The notes beneath the pieces were generated by a model. The model searched no databases and was not told the DNA's origin. It saw nothing but the letters and a program-made list of their open reading frames with translations. Of a stretch of DNA of 56,894 nt, positions 17,591-25,985 are shown piece after piece (position 1 is the first letter of the stretch; the number at the start of each line of letters is the position of its first letter). The position numbers were made by a program, and so were the translations under genes. The stretch spans positions 1 through 56,894 of the forward strand of contig JAIBBV010000017.1 of assembly GCA_019694465.1 (NCBI GenBank). The letters run 5' to 3'. Source of the stretch: Oligoflexia bacterium. GTDB lineage: Bacteria > Bdellovibrionota_C > UBA2361 > JAFLCA01.

Positions 17591-17639
17591 AAATCGATAT
17601 ATTCACAGACATCGATTTATATGCTATACTATAGCATAT
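17591..17639 (+). promoter_or_regulatory. Leaderless promoter embedded in a double operator, ArsR-methyltransferase/ahcY operon
   Basis: TTCACA (17602-17607), a 17-base spacer and TATACT (17625-17630) place the transcription start at about 17637-17638, exactly the ATG at 17638, and no Shine-Dalgarno exists. Two palindromes cover the promoter. AAATCGAT (17591-17598) pairs with ATCGATTT (17611-17618) around the -35. ATATGCTAT (17619-17627) pairs with ATAGCATAT (17631-17639) over the -10 and start codon. TATGCTA also recurs at 17620 and 17637. An ArsR dimer binding here would block its own transcription. Confidence 0.75.
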
Positions 17640-18579
17640 GCTAGCCATTTCAAGCACTTACAAGGCCATCGCAGATGACTCACGTCTGCGAATCCTACAT
17701 ATCCTCAGTAAGGGCTCCTTTAACGTGCAGGAGCTGACTGGCATTTTAGCCATCAGTCAGTCCACGATTAGTCACCACTTGAAAGCACTTCAGGGTTGCG
17801 GACTAGTGAGCTCACGTCGTGAAGGAACTTGGGTTTACTATTCGTTGTCCGAGATTGACGAAAAGAACCTAGGGCAAAAGACCGTTAAATTGTTTCTCGA
17901 TTTGGTTCCTACCCTAGCTAACGATGACTCAGCTCTATTATTCCGCGATGGCCATGCAGCGCAGGAAGTTTTAAACCGTCGGCGTGATCAGGCCAGACAT
18001 TTCTTCGAATCCGTTGCTAACAAGTGGAAAGACATTCGCAGCGAAGCACAAGGCTCGGAGTCATTCTTCGATCTAGTTAAGGATCGTGTCGGCGATAAGG
18101 CCACCTTACTAGAACTAGGCTGCGGCGCAGGAGCCCTTTTTGAGAAACTCTTACCACGGACTGGAGCCAGCATAGGAGTTGACTACTCTCAAGCGATGCT
18201 TGATGAGGCCAAGCAAAATCTTGGCGCTAAGGCTCGCGATCTAGACCTTCGACTCGGCTACCTTGAACACCTACCGCTGGGAGATGACAGCGTAGATACT
18301 GCGGTCGCTTACATGGTGATGCACCATATAGCTCACCCCGTTGATGTACTTAAGGATACGTGCCGCGTACTCAAACCTGGTGGGCAGTTCCTAATGGTTG
18401 ATCTGATGCGCCATTCGAATGAATACATGCGTGAGCGCTTCGCTGATTTATGGCTCGGCTTTGATCCTGAAGAAGTCAAACGCTGGGCCTTCAGTGCCGG
18501 ATTCGCCTCGGCACGCCTAGAGGTACTGGGCCAAAAGCGCGATGTTTTTTTATTAACTTTAACTAAGACTGAAGGATGA
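17638..18579 (+). CDS. ArsR-type regulator fused to a SAM-dependent methyltransferase domain
   Basis: The 313-residue product joins an ArsR winged helix (about 1-85: [12 protein letters not shown], then [23 protein letters not shown]) to a class I methyltransferase fold (about 110-310) with motif [16 protein letters not shown] at 157-171 and MVMHHIAHP plus [12 protein letters not shown]. ArsR-family regulators of the SAM cycle, known as SahR in proteobacteria, sit beside ahcY and respond to S-adenosylhomocysteine. The fused domain probably serves as the SAM/SAH sensor, though real methyl transfer is not excluded. No metal-binding CxC of metal sensors is seen. It overlaps ahcY by ATGA, and its own start codon lies in the operator. 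Confidence 0.9.
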   Translation: MLAISSTYKAIADDSRLRILHILSKGSFNVQELTGILAISQSTISHHLKALQGCGLVSSRREGTWVYYSLSEIDEKNLGQKTVKLFLDLVPTLANDDSALLFRDGHAAQEVLNRRRDQARHFFESVANKWKDIRSEAQGSESFFDLVKDRVGDKATLLELGCGAGALFEKLLPRTGASIGVDYSQAMLDEAKQNLGAKARDLDLRLGYLEHLPLGDDSVDTAVAYMVMHHIAHPVDVLKDTCRVLKPGGQFLMVDLMRHSNEYMRERFADLWLGFDPEEVKRWAFSAGFASARLEVLGQKRDVFLLTLTKTEG

Positions 18580-19889
18580 AACTTATGAAGGACACATTGA
18601 AGGACTACAAAGTAGCCGATATGGAGCTTGCTGACTGGGGCCGCAAGGAAATTGAAATTGCGGAGAAAGAAATGCCTGGCCTTATGGCGCTGCGTGCCGA
18701 ATACGGCAAGCAAAAGCCGCTTAAGGGCGCACGTATAGCAGGCTCTCTGCACATGACGATTCAGACGGCAGTGCTAATTGAAACCCTAACTGCACTTGGA
18801 GCAGAGGTGCGCTGGTCGAGCTGTAATATTTTTTCGACCCAGGACCATGCTGCTGCTGCCATCGCCGCCAAGGGCATCCCAGTATTCGCTTGGAAAGGTG
18901 AAACTCTCGAAGAATACGATTGGTGCATCGAGCAGACACTTGTTTTTGGAGACAAAGGCCCCAACATGCTACTGGATGACGGCGGAGACCTTACCAAGAT
19001 GGTACACGAGAAGTTCCCCGAACTTTTGAAGGACATCTACGGAGTATCGGAAGAGACAACAACCGGCGTGCATCGCTTATATGAAATGCACAAGGCGGGC
19101 AGCCTAAAGATTCCGGCCTTCAACGTTAACGACTCGGTAACCAAGTCCAAGTTCGACAACTTGTACGGCTGTCGAGAATCACTGGCTGACGGCTTGAAGC
19201 GCGCCACTGGCGTCATGCTTGCCGGCAAAACAGTTGTGGTGGCTGGCTATGGCGACGTCGGCAAGGGCTGCGCACATTCGATGCGTAGCTACGGCTCACG
19301 CGTGCTTGTGACAGAAATCGACCCGATCAATGCATTACAAGCAGCGATGGAAGGATTTCAGGTTGTAACGATGGAAAGTGCAGCGCCAGTGGCTGACATT
19401 TTCGTAACCGCCACGGGCAACAAAGACATCATTACCTCAAAGCACTTTAAGGTAATGAAGGACCAGGCCATAGTTTGCAACATCGGTCACTTCGACTGCG
19501 AGATCGATATGGCCTGGCTTGAAAAGAACCGTGACGTTAAGGAAATCAACATTAAGCCACAGGTCGACAAGTTCGTGTTCTCTGATGGACGTGAAATTAT
19601 AGTGCTGGCACGGGGACGATTAGTAAATCTTGGATGCGCCTCAGGACACCCAAGCTTTGTCATGTCCTCATCCTTCACGAACCAGACACTGGCTCAAATC
19701 GAGCTATACACCAACAAGGGCAAGTACAAGGTGGGTGTATATACGCTACCCAAGAAGTTGGACGAAAAAGTTGCGCGCTTGCATCTTGAGAAGATTGGAG
19801 TGGAGCTCACTACGCTTTCTAAAGATCAGGCCGACTATATTGGAGTTCCGATGGATGGGCCGTATAAGCCTGAGCACTATCGTTATTAG
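18576..19889 (+). CDS. ahcY: Adenosylhomocysteinase (SAH hydrolase)
   Basis: A 437-residue NAD-dependent enzyme splitting S-adenosylhomocysteine to homocysteine and adenosine, which clears the product of all SAM methylations. Visible features include [17 protein letters not shown], the substrate-domain [17 protein letters not shown], the NAD-binding [33 protein letters not shown], and a C-terminal Lys-Tyr pair near YKPEHYRY. The ATG at 18576 overlaps the regulator's stop as ATGA. A second ATG at 18585 has a better-placed AAGG and may be the real start. It is the last gene of the operon before a strong terminator, and likely repressed by the upstream ArsR-methyltransferase protein when SAH is low. 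Confidence 0.97.
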   Translation: MKLMKDTLKDYKVADMELADWGRKEIEIAEKEMPGLMALRAEYGKQKPLKGARIAGSLHMTIQTAVLIETLTALGAEVRWSSCNIFSTQDHAAAAIAAKGIPVFAWKGETLEEYDWCIEQTLVFGDKGPNMLLDDGGDLTKMVHEKFPELLKDIYGVSEETTTGVHRLYEMHKAGSLKIPAFNVNDSVTKSKFDNLYGCRESLADGLKRATGVMLAGKTVVVAGYGDVGKGCAHSMRSYGSRVLVTEIDPINALQAAMEGFQVVTMESAAPVADIFVTATGNKDIITSKHFKVMKDQAIVCNIGHFDCEIDMAWLEKNRDVKEINIKPQVDKFVFSDGREIIVLARGRLVNLGCASGHPSFVMSSSFTNQTLAQIELYTNKGKYKVGVYTLPKKLDEKVARLHLEKIGVELTTLSKDQADYIGVPMDGPYKPEHYRY

Positions 19890-19945
19890 AAGGGGTTTCA
19901 CGGGTACCTCTAGTAGACCCGCTTCTCATTGAAGTTATGTAGTTG

Positions 19946-19990
19946 ATTGGAGCGGCGCAGCTGAAAAAGCTCGCCGCTCCAATTGTTTTT
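19946..19990 (+). terminator. Intrinsic terminator of the ahcY operon
   Basis: ATTGGAGCGGCG (19946-19957) pairs perfectly with CGCCGCTCCAAT (19972-19983), with an inner AGCT/AGCT extension, and is followed by TGTTTTTT. Confidence 0.92.
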
Positions 19991-20175
19991 TACGATTAAT
20001 CAACAATTACAAACTAGAAGCCATCTCATAATTGATAAATTTGAGAGGGCTTCTATTCGGGCCAAGGACGGTCCGGCAAACGCCGCGGACGTTTGTAGCG
20101 ACGCCGCGCCAGCGCCGCGCTCGCGAGGCTTGGGGCGCCTGATATATGGGCAGGAGCCCATTTATGAGATGAGTT

Positions 20176-21099
20176 CTAGTGCCCTGTCGCTTCCAGGAAG
20201 GCCTTTTCCAGACTGCGGGTTTGCTTCACCTCCAGCACTTCCATGCCGGCATTTAAAAGCCAAGCTAGAACTATGCGGTTAACTTCAGGCACCTTGTATT
20301 TTGACAGTGCAAATTCAACTATGAAAGTTTGCCCATCCTCTTGAATTATATCGACTCCTGGCAGCAACGATTCTAATCCCGCTAGCTGGGCTTTCAAGCT
20401 TACCACCCTGAAAGTTAGGCTCTGCACACTACCACTTAATAGTTGCCCCATCGGCCCCTGTCGTAGCAACTTGCCGCGGTCGATCATGCAGCAATAATCG
20501 CACATTTCTTGCAGCTGACTCAGGTCGTGAGAACTAATCACAATGGTCGTCTTGCCGCGCAGCGCATCAATGGTTTCGCGAAACTCAACTTGCATCCTTG
20601 GATCCAAGCCGGCGGTAGGCTCGTCCAACATTATCAAAGGCGGCTGACCAATTAGCGCTTGCGCTACTCCTAATCGAACTCGCATGCCATGCGAAAGATC
20701 CCCTGCAGTTGCCCCAGCCTTGTCGTCAAGCCGCACAAGTTTCAGGACCCGCAGCACTTCGCCTTCAGCCTCTACAGCAGCCATGCCAGCCAATCGCGCG
20801 AATAAGAATAACTGGCGCCACACTGTGCGATCCTCAAAATACTGCATATCCTGAGGAAGCAAACCAATTATGCCTCCACGCGCTCTAAATGTGCGCAGAG
20901 GAATTCCGAATACTTCGATGCTGCCCGCATGCAGCCGAATGAACTCCCCGACGAGCGAAAATGTGGTCGTCTTTCCGGCTCCGTTCGCGCCTACGAAGGC
21001 ACACACTGACTTGTCTGGCACCGACATCGACAGCCCATTGACCGCTAGAATCTTGCCAAAGCGGCGAGTGACATTTTTAAGCGTAAGCGCGTCAGGCAT
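20176..21099 (-). CDS. ABC transporter ATP-binding protein
   Basis: A 307-residue ATPase with Walker A GANGAGKTT (about 38-46), Q-loop GLLPQDMQYF, signature LSHGMRVRLG (the usual second Gly is His), Walker B LIMLDEPTAGLDP, and H-loop VISSHD. The C-terminal 90 residues form the accessory domain common to ABC-2 exporters. Its ATG directly follows the TAA of the permease gene, so the two are translationally coupled. With one permease the complex is probably a homodimer of each. The substrate is unknown. Single ATPase/permease pairs of this kind move lipids, drugs or peptides, or support copper-enzyme maturation (NosFY-like). Confidence 0.93.
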   Translation of the reverse strand: MPDALTLKNVTRRFGKILAVNGLSMSVPDKSVCAFVGANGAGKTTTFSLVGEFIRLHAGSIEVFGIPLRTFRARGGIIGLLPQDMQYFEDRTVWRQLFLFARLAGMAAVEAEGEVLRVLKLVRLDDKAGATAGDLSHGMRVRLGVAQALIGQPPLIMLDEPTAGLDPRMQVEFRETIDALRGKTTIVISSHDLSQLQEMCDYCCMIDRGKLLRQGPMGQLLSGSVQSLTFRVVSLKAQLAGLESLLPGVDIIQEDGQTFIVEFALSKYKVPEVNRIVLAWLLNAGMEVLEVKQTRSLEKAFLEATGH

Positions 21100-21942
21100 T
21101 TATACGTCCCTCCGCGCAAACCCAAGGTAGCCAAGCAAAGTAAAGCCCAGTCCCCAGGCTGCATACCCAAGTAGAGCCTTTAAGGGGTACGCCCCATATG
21201 GCGAGAACATCCCGAGTACCATGTCGGACCAAAACGGAGTAAGCCAACTGGCTTTAACGGCCACGACAAGGAAAATCACCCACATCAGATGTGCTCGAAC
21301 CATGGCGCTCATTGGCCTACGACTCCAGCTCGAGATCCACTGCGTGGCGGCTAGCATGCACCAAATGAATGGCACAAAAACTACGAAATACTGCAGCCCA
21401 AGCCGCGCTGTTTCAGCCGCAGTGAAGGCTGGATCCATGCGTAAAGCGATTAGGAACATCAAAGCTGTGGAAAGGGCTTGCAGAATGACGTACAGCAAAA
21501 AGTGCGAAAGCATTTTCCCAAAGAAGTATCCCGCACGCGAAGTACGCAATAATAGAAAACGTAACGTTCCACGGTATATGTCGATTGATACCAGGTCGCA
21601 GCTAATGAGCGCGACCAATGTCGGGAACCACAACAAAGAAAAAATCTGAAAAATCCACAGCGCATCCGGAACTTGCGACATACTAACGAATACAGCGAAT
21701 GCCTCTTCTAGACCCCATTGCCGCACTAGCCTACTCAACTCCTGATAGCCAGGTGAGCTAGTATCTAAATGCGCAAAGCCTCCGCCCAAGACTGCTTGCA
21801 CACGAAAGATGAGCCACAATGAAGCTGCGATGGAGAGAAAATAAAAGCCTAAAGAAAGCAGCGAGCGTCGCCGCAACATCAAATCATGCAGCTCGTCAAA
21901 GCATAGAACTAAAACTTGACGCGCAAACAGGCCGACAGCCAT
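21100..21942 (-). CDS. ABC-2 type transporter permease
   Basis: A 280-residue integral membrane protein with about six hydrophobic segments, for example near residues 28-48, 95-118, 140-165, 180-200, 215-240 and 255-275. An N-terminal amphipathic stretch (FARQVLVLCFDELHDLMLRRRSLL) is typical of ABC-2 permeases. A large periplasmic loop follows the first segment. It lies 18 bases downstream of apaG and abuts the ATPase gene, so apaG, permease and ATPase are likely one transcript. The loop-then-coupling-helix phrase RGTLRFLLLRTSRAGYFFGK resembles NosY/ABC-2 proteins. Confidence 0.88.
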   Translation of the reverse strand: MAVGLFARQVLVLCFDELHDLMLRRRSLLSLGFYFLSIAASLWLIFRVQAVLGGGFAHLDTSSPGYQELSRLVRQWGLEEAFAVFVSMSQVPDALWIFQIFSLLWFPTLVALISCDLVSIDIYRGTLRFLLLRTSRAGYFFGKMLSHFLLYVILQALSTALMFLIALRMDPAFTAAETARLGLQYFVVFVPFIWCMLAATQWISSWSRRPMSAMVRAHLMWVIFLVVAVKASWLTPFWSDMVLGMFSPYGAYPLKALLGYAAWGLGFTLLGYLGFARRDV

Positions 21943-21960
21943 GGTCGCTATCCCTGCTAA

Positions 21961-22431
21961 TTAGTGCAAGATAACGGGGTAAACCAAATCAAACTTTGGA
22001 ATCTTTACTTCGAAAAACTTTCCGCTCAATGACTTAAAAGTATAGCTCCCTTCCATAGAACCAACTGGATCCTGGATTACGGCTGAACTTGTATATTGAT
22101 AGCGCTCGCCTGGCGCAAGCACTGGTTGCACCCCTACTACGCCCGGACCAACCACTTCTGCGATGCGAATACCGTTGGAAAGTATTATCCAGTGCCTCTC
22201 AAGTAACTGCACAGTTTCGGCACTTAAATTTTCGATTCTTACAGTGTAAGAAAAAGAAAAGACCTCTGCCTCTGGGTCTGAGTTCTCCTCTACGTGTTCA
22301 GGTCGAACCGAAACCTTGATTCCACGCGTAACGTCGGAATAGAAAAAGGCGTCCTCGGTACTAACAATTTGCGTTTCAGCCTGGGATTGTGGCTGTTGTT
22401 GTACAAGCTTTTCTTGATCTTCCTTTTTCAT
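21961..22431 (-). CDS. apaG: ApaG domain protein (DUF525)
   Basis: A 156-residue protein with the ApaG beta-sandwich, including FSYTVRIENLSAETVQLLERHWIILSNG, VVGVQPVLAPGERYQYTSSAVI and GSMEGSYTF. ApaG is associated with cobalt/magnesium resistance phenotypes and nucleotide metabolism, and its exact activity is not settled. The start is set by GGAGG four bases before ATG at 22431. An upstream in-frame Met at 22509 would add 26 unsupported residues. The N-terminal 25 residues are Gln/Glu-rich and unlike E. coli ApaG. It heads an operon with the ABC exporter and is divergent from the MazG-like gene. Confidence 0.92.
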   Translation of the reverse strand: MKKEDQEKLVQQQPQSQAETQIVSTEDAFFYSDVTRGIKVSVRPEHVEENSDPEAEVFSFSYTVRIENLSAETVQLLERHWIILSNGIRIAEVVGPGVVGVQPVLAPGERYQYTSSAVIQDPVGSMEGSYTFKSLSGKFFEVKIPKFDLVYPVILH

Positions 22432-22714
22432 TAAACCTCCGCCTGGGTGCCCCAAGTCATCCCCTCGCCATTGGTTTAGCCTGAGATGCCAAGTCGCACA
22501 AGGTGGCATCGATTTACGCCCACCGCCTGGGACTTCCCATTATTTCGCGATATGCTGTACTGACATTTTTTAGTGAGCTTGCTATTAAGAGAAAAAAGCG
22601 CACGGTTACAAGGACTTGGCGCATGGAATTCTAATGCGATCGAAATGCAAGCACAGCCAGAGTACCAAAACCCTCGTACAATCACTGCTGAGTATAAACA
22701 TTTGAGAGACCCAC

Positions 22715-23266
22715 ATGAATAAGAACAAAGTTGCTCAATTCCTAGCTCTTGCTGGACAAAGCGCTAGAGCCAGCTTCGATGCGCGTGATGAGCATACTCG
22801 GAAACTGGGAGCACAACTGTTGCTATCCGAAGTATTGGAGTTTGTCATTAAGGGATTGGGAGTGGAGCCTGAAATTGCAGGGGTCCGCATTCAGCAAGCT
22901 GACGAACTCAATTATCATGCTGTAAATGCGCCTGACCAAAGTGAAATGTTAGACGGACTTTGCGATGTAGCTTACACAATGTTCTGGAACAGCTTGGCTT
23001 TTGGCTTACCACTAGAAGCTGGTTTCGATAGAGTGTGTGACAATAACCTTGAGAAATTCGTGGCTCTGGATTCTTGGGCTAATGGTCTCAGTGAGCTGAA
23101 GAGTGACGAATGGCACTGCCACAAAAACGTAGCCTGGCCGCCTGAAGTAACTAGAGTTGAGGTGGTTTCATTTGCTGGCAAGCCATACGCTGTTGGTAAG
23201 GATGCGCGAGGCAAGGTACGTAAACCCTTACATTTTAAACCTGTAAGTTTCGAAGGCTTGCTGTAG
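22715..23266 (+). CDS. MazG/HisE-like all-alpha NTP pyrophosphohydrolase
   Basis: A 183-residue protein with the EExxE/ExxD arrangement of the all-alpha NTP-PPase superfamily: LLLSEVLEFVIKGLG at about 36-50 and EMLDGLCDVAYTMFWNSLAFGLP at about 77-99, plus NNLEKF near 112. Related proteins hydrolyse non-canonical or phosphoribosyl nucleotides to monophosphates. A unique C-terminal 60 residues contains KPYAVGKDARGKVRKPLHFKP. The exact nucleotide is unknown. GAGAG lies six bases before the ATG. It stands alone between divergent apaG and the tRNA gene. Confidence 0.75.
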   Translation: MNKNKVAQFLALAGQSARASFDARDEHTRKLGAQLLLSEVLEFVIKGLGVEPEIAGVRIQQADELNYHAVNAPDQSEMLDGLCDVAYTMFWNSLAFGLPLEAGFDRVCDNNLEKFVALDSWANGLSELKSDEWHCHKNVAWPPEVTRVEVVSFAGKPYAVGKDARGKVRKPLHFKPVSFEGLL

Positions 23267-23345
23267 CACAGCATGCCTATGTAGAGCTACGATAGCGCAG
23301 CTCTTTGATTTCCCAGGCAAAAACGGTATTATCGGCCCTCCACAG

Positions 23346-23421
23346 GCCGCCCTAGCTCAGTTGGTAGAGCAATGCTTTCGTAAAGCATAGGTCGAGGGTT
23401 CGAGTCCCTTGGGCGGCTCCA
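23346..23421 (+). tRNA. tRNA-Thr(CGT)
   Basis: A complete cloverleaf. Acceptor GCCGCCC (23346-23352) pairs with GGGCGGC (23411-23417), discriminator T and encoded CCA (23419-23421). The D-arm is GCTC...GAGC, the anticodon stem ATGCT/AGCAT has loop TTCGTAA (anticodon CGT, reading ACG), and the T-arm is GAGGG-TTCGAGT-CCCTT. No duplicated 3' end marking an integration was noticed downstream. Confidence 0.97.
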
Positions 23422-23498
23422 ATTTACTATGTCTGATCTGGAAACATAGGTAACAGGTTGTACCGAAGAGATAGGTTACACCTGCAAAGGCAGAGCTC

Positions 23499-24320
23499 AT
23501 GAGCCAAGCCGCGACCAAACACAAAACAATTGCGCCAAGTACGCTGCAACTAGCCCCACCCCTTAAATGGGCGGGGGGAAAGCGCTGGCTGATAGGAGCA
23601 CTGCAAGAGCTCTACTCGCCCTATCATGGAACCCGTCTGGTTGAGCCATTTGCTGGCGGGCTTGCCGTAGCGTTGGGGCTAAATCCAAAGAAGGCGCTGT
23701 TGAATGACAGGAATCCACACCTGATTAATTTCTATAAGCACCTAGCTGCTGGATTGCGGGTGAAGGGCAAACTGCTTAATGAGCGTAAGTTTTATCTGCG
23801 TCAACGTGAGAAGTTCAATAATCTGATACAAAAGAAGAAGGCTACCTCGGCAGAAGCGGCTCAAATCTTTTATTTCCTAAACCGCACCGGCTTTAACGGA
23901 CTATGCAGGTTCAATAGCAAAGGCGAATTTAATGTACCGTTTGGGCGCTACACGCACATTAATTACCGCCCAGATTTTTTGGAGTATGCCTCACTCCTTA
24001 AGCGCTGGACTTTTACTTGCAAGGATTTTGAGCAATTGAACGTTAGAGACGACGACTTTTTGTACGTAGATCCGCCCTACGACGTTGAGTTTACGCGCTA
24101 CGCACAGCATGACTTTACTTGGGAAGATCAGCAACGCCTGGTGGAATGGTTGCGTGGACAGAGCTGCCCGATAGTAGCATCAAATCAGGCTACCGAGCGA
24201 ATAATAAAATTATACAAAAAGGCAGGCTTCAAAGTGCAGCTTCTGCCAGCGCCACGCCGAATATCATGCACCGGAGATCGAAGCCCGGCACTAGAGATGC
24301 TCGCCACTAGAAATTTTTGA
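23499..24320 (+). CDS. D12-class DNA adenine methyltransferase (Dam-like, orphan)
   Basis: A 273-residue N6-adenine methyltransferase. Motif I region PPLKWAGGKRWLI is at 20-32, VEPFAGGLAVALG at 48-60, the target-recognition stretch NRTGFNGLCRFNSKGEFNVPFG at 128-149, and the catalytic DPPYD at 191-195. The fold and the phrase NRTGFNGL match the Dam/DpnM family, whose usual target is GATC, but specificity cannot be read here. No restriction enzyme, MutH or Sac-type partner is adjacent, so it is an orphan, possibly a regulatory or defence-escape methylase. AAGG lies eight bases before the ATG. It begins 78 bases after the tRNA-Thr 3' end, a common place for acquired genes. Confidence 0.93.
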   Translation: MSQAATKHKTIAPSTLQLAPPLKWAGGKRWLIGALQELYSPYHGTRLVEPFAGGLAVALGLNPKKALLNDRNPHLINFYKHLAAGLRVKGKLLNERKFYLRQREKFNNLIQKKKATSAEAAQIFYFLNRTGFNGLCRFNSKGEFNVPFGRYTHINYRPDFLEYASLLKRWTFTCKDFEQLNVRDDDFLYVDPPYDVEFTRYAQHDFTWEDQQRLVEWLRGQSCPIVASNQATERIIKLYKKAGFKVQLLPAPRRISCTGDRSPALEMLATRNF

Positions 24321-24373
24321 GCACATAGAATTCCTCCCCCACTCTTAAGAGGTTGGCCGAAAATGCTCCGCAA

Positions 24374-24410
24374 ACTCTGTGGCTTATCTAATGCAAATTT
24401 TTACCACAGA
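24374..24410. terminator. Possible weak hairpin between convergent genes
   Basis: CTCTGTGG (24374-24381) pairs with CCACAGAG (24403-24410) around a 21-base A/T-rich loop. It lies between the converging methyltransferase and the 496-residue gene. There is no T run, so terminator function is uncertain. Confidence 0.35.
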
Positions 24411-24456
24411 GCACGCTGAGCTCACACAGGTTCAACTAGTGAGAGGGGGGGGTCGG

Positions 24457-25947
24457 TCAGGCTCTAGGCACCGGGCGCTTCATTAGGAAGCGGTGCTTGA
24501 TGAACGCTCCGCCATCTAAAGAAATTACTTTGACCGGCTGCTTCTCAGTCTCATCTCCTACGTGCCCATTTTCATCCACTGGGAAAAGCGGGTAGGCAGT
24601 ATCGGCTGTCGGGTAGTAGCGCTCAAGGCGTTTAGCAATATCCTTGATTCTCTCACGCACATGACCGCGCGGATTTTTTAGCCGAATTTGGTCAATCTGA
24701 TCGGACGCTAACATAAATCGATACACGGGTTGATCGGTTGCCCGATGCAAGCAGCTTCTTAGAATGTCACTCAACCCAAGCAGTAGGCACGCGCGCTCCT
24801 CTCCACTTCTGGCATTTGCGTGGTGATACGCCACTTCTTTGCCTTCGAGTTCAATCACATTGGCGACATGCTGCATGTCACGCAGTAGTCTCCATATATC
24901 CCTGCGCAGATGCACAATCGTCTGCCTTGGACCGTCAGCAATAGTTTGGGCATGTAAAGCGTCAACATTATAATATGTACGGTGCCCAGCAATGCGCGCA
25001 TAATCGGTGAGCCACGCTAAGCGATAGCCGGGGTTATGATACAAGCCGAGCTCCTGTGCCCTGCGCGGGGAAACTTCTCGCACAAGTTTCACAAAGTCAG
25101 CTTTGTTGTGTGTAACAAAAAGCCGATTTAGATCTGCACGCAGACCTTCAAGGAAATTCAGCTGCTCATGAGCCCCAACCGCACCATGCACAACAATACG
25201 GCCCGCTTTAATCCCATCAATCAGACGCTTAAGACAACCAGCGGCCACATGCAATCGCTGACGGTAGGTGTCGTGCCCTGCATCCAGTGCAGCACGATAT
25301 CCCAGCCGAACATTCTGCAGCGGGTAAATCAGCATAGATATACCATGTGCTGGCGATCCGCCCCAAAGTGTCAGATAGAACTTGGCATAGGCGGTGTGCT
25401 CGAATGACTGCGCGACCCACTTGTCGCGCTCAAACTCACCTTCACTCTTTCTAAAGATACCGTTAGCCGTCAGGAACCCGTTGTGCAAATGCTTATTAGT
25501 GTTTCCATAGTTGTTGGGACGCTCCGCCAATTCTTCAGGGTGCGCTTCCATGAACACAGTGACCAGTACTTGCTCGCCACGCATGACTGAAGGGGTAAAA
25601 TAGAAACGATAAGGGCGATCGGCAACTCGCGGATTAAGCGCACGCAGCGGCGCGCTACGTTCTAAAAGCTGCGCCGGTCGAAACTCCGAATCCAAGGCAG
25701 TTTGAAATCTATCCAAAGCCGACAGTAGCTGCGTCGCAAGAGGTTCACCGGAAAAGATAGAACTTTGCAGCATGGGCCGGAAAGTACCAAGCCCGGCCAC
25801 TCGCCGATCACGCCATGCAAAACGTGAGCTTGAGATCGAAGCGCTATCTGTTGGCACAACCTGCGGTGACACGCCCTGGGATAGTGGCGTATTGTCTACG
25901 CCAGTTTGGGGAGCTGGTCCAGGCATTTCCGGCCCAGTCATAGGCAC
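24457..25947 (-). CDS. Hypothetical protein following valS, 496 residues
   Basis: No family recognised. The N-terminal 45 residues are Pro/Ser/Thr-rich and probably disordered. The body mixes beta-like stretches (YRFYFTPSVMRGEQVLVTVFMEAHPEEL) and helices, with many His and Arg residues (NKHLHNGFL, HTAYAKFYLTLWGGSPAHG, EVAYHHANA). No signal peptide, membrane segment or nucleotide-binding loop is seen. The start may be GTG at 25947 or the ATG two codons later. It lies 38 bases downstream of valS on the same strand and is probably co-transcribed, with no obvious functional tie to tRNA charging. Confidence 0.8.
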   Translation of the reverse strand: MPMTGPEMPGPAPQTGVDNTPLSQGVSPQVVPTDSASISSSRFAWRDRRVAGLGTFRPMLQSSIFSGEPLATQLLSALDRFQTALDSEFRPAQLLERSAPLRALNPRVADRPYRFYFTPSVMRGEQVLVTVFMEAHPEELAERPNNYGNTNKHLHNGFLTANGIFRKSEGEFERDKWVAQSFEHTAYAKFYLTLWGGSPAHGISMLIYPLQNVRLGYRAALDAGHDTYRQRLHVAAGCLKRLIDGIKAGRIVVHGAVGAHEQLNFLEGLRADLNRLFVTHNKADFVKLVREVSPRRAQELGLYHNPGYRLAWLTDYARIAGHRTYYNVDALHAQTIADGPRQTIVHLRRDIWRLLRDMQHVANVIELEGKEVAYHHANARSGEERACLLLGLSDILRSCLHRATDQPVYRFMLASDQIDQIRLKNPRGHVRERIKDIAKRLERYYPTADTAYPLFPVDENGHVGDETEKQPVKVISLDGGAFIKHRFLMKRPVPRA

Positions 25948-25985
25948 TCACTACAAATATGCGCCTGCTGCGGACTGCTCCGCAC

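Noticed and set aside
23421..24460. Possible integrated island bounded by a duplicated tRNA-Thr 3' end
   Set aside because: I saw no second copy of the tRNA end and no integrase downstream.
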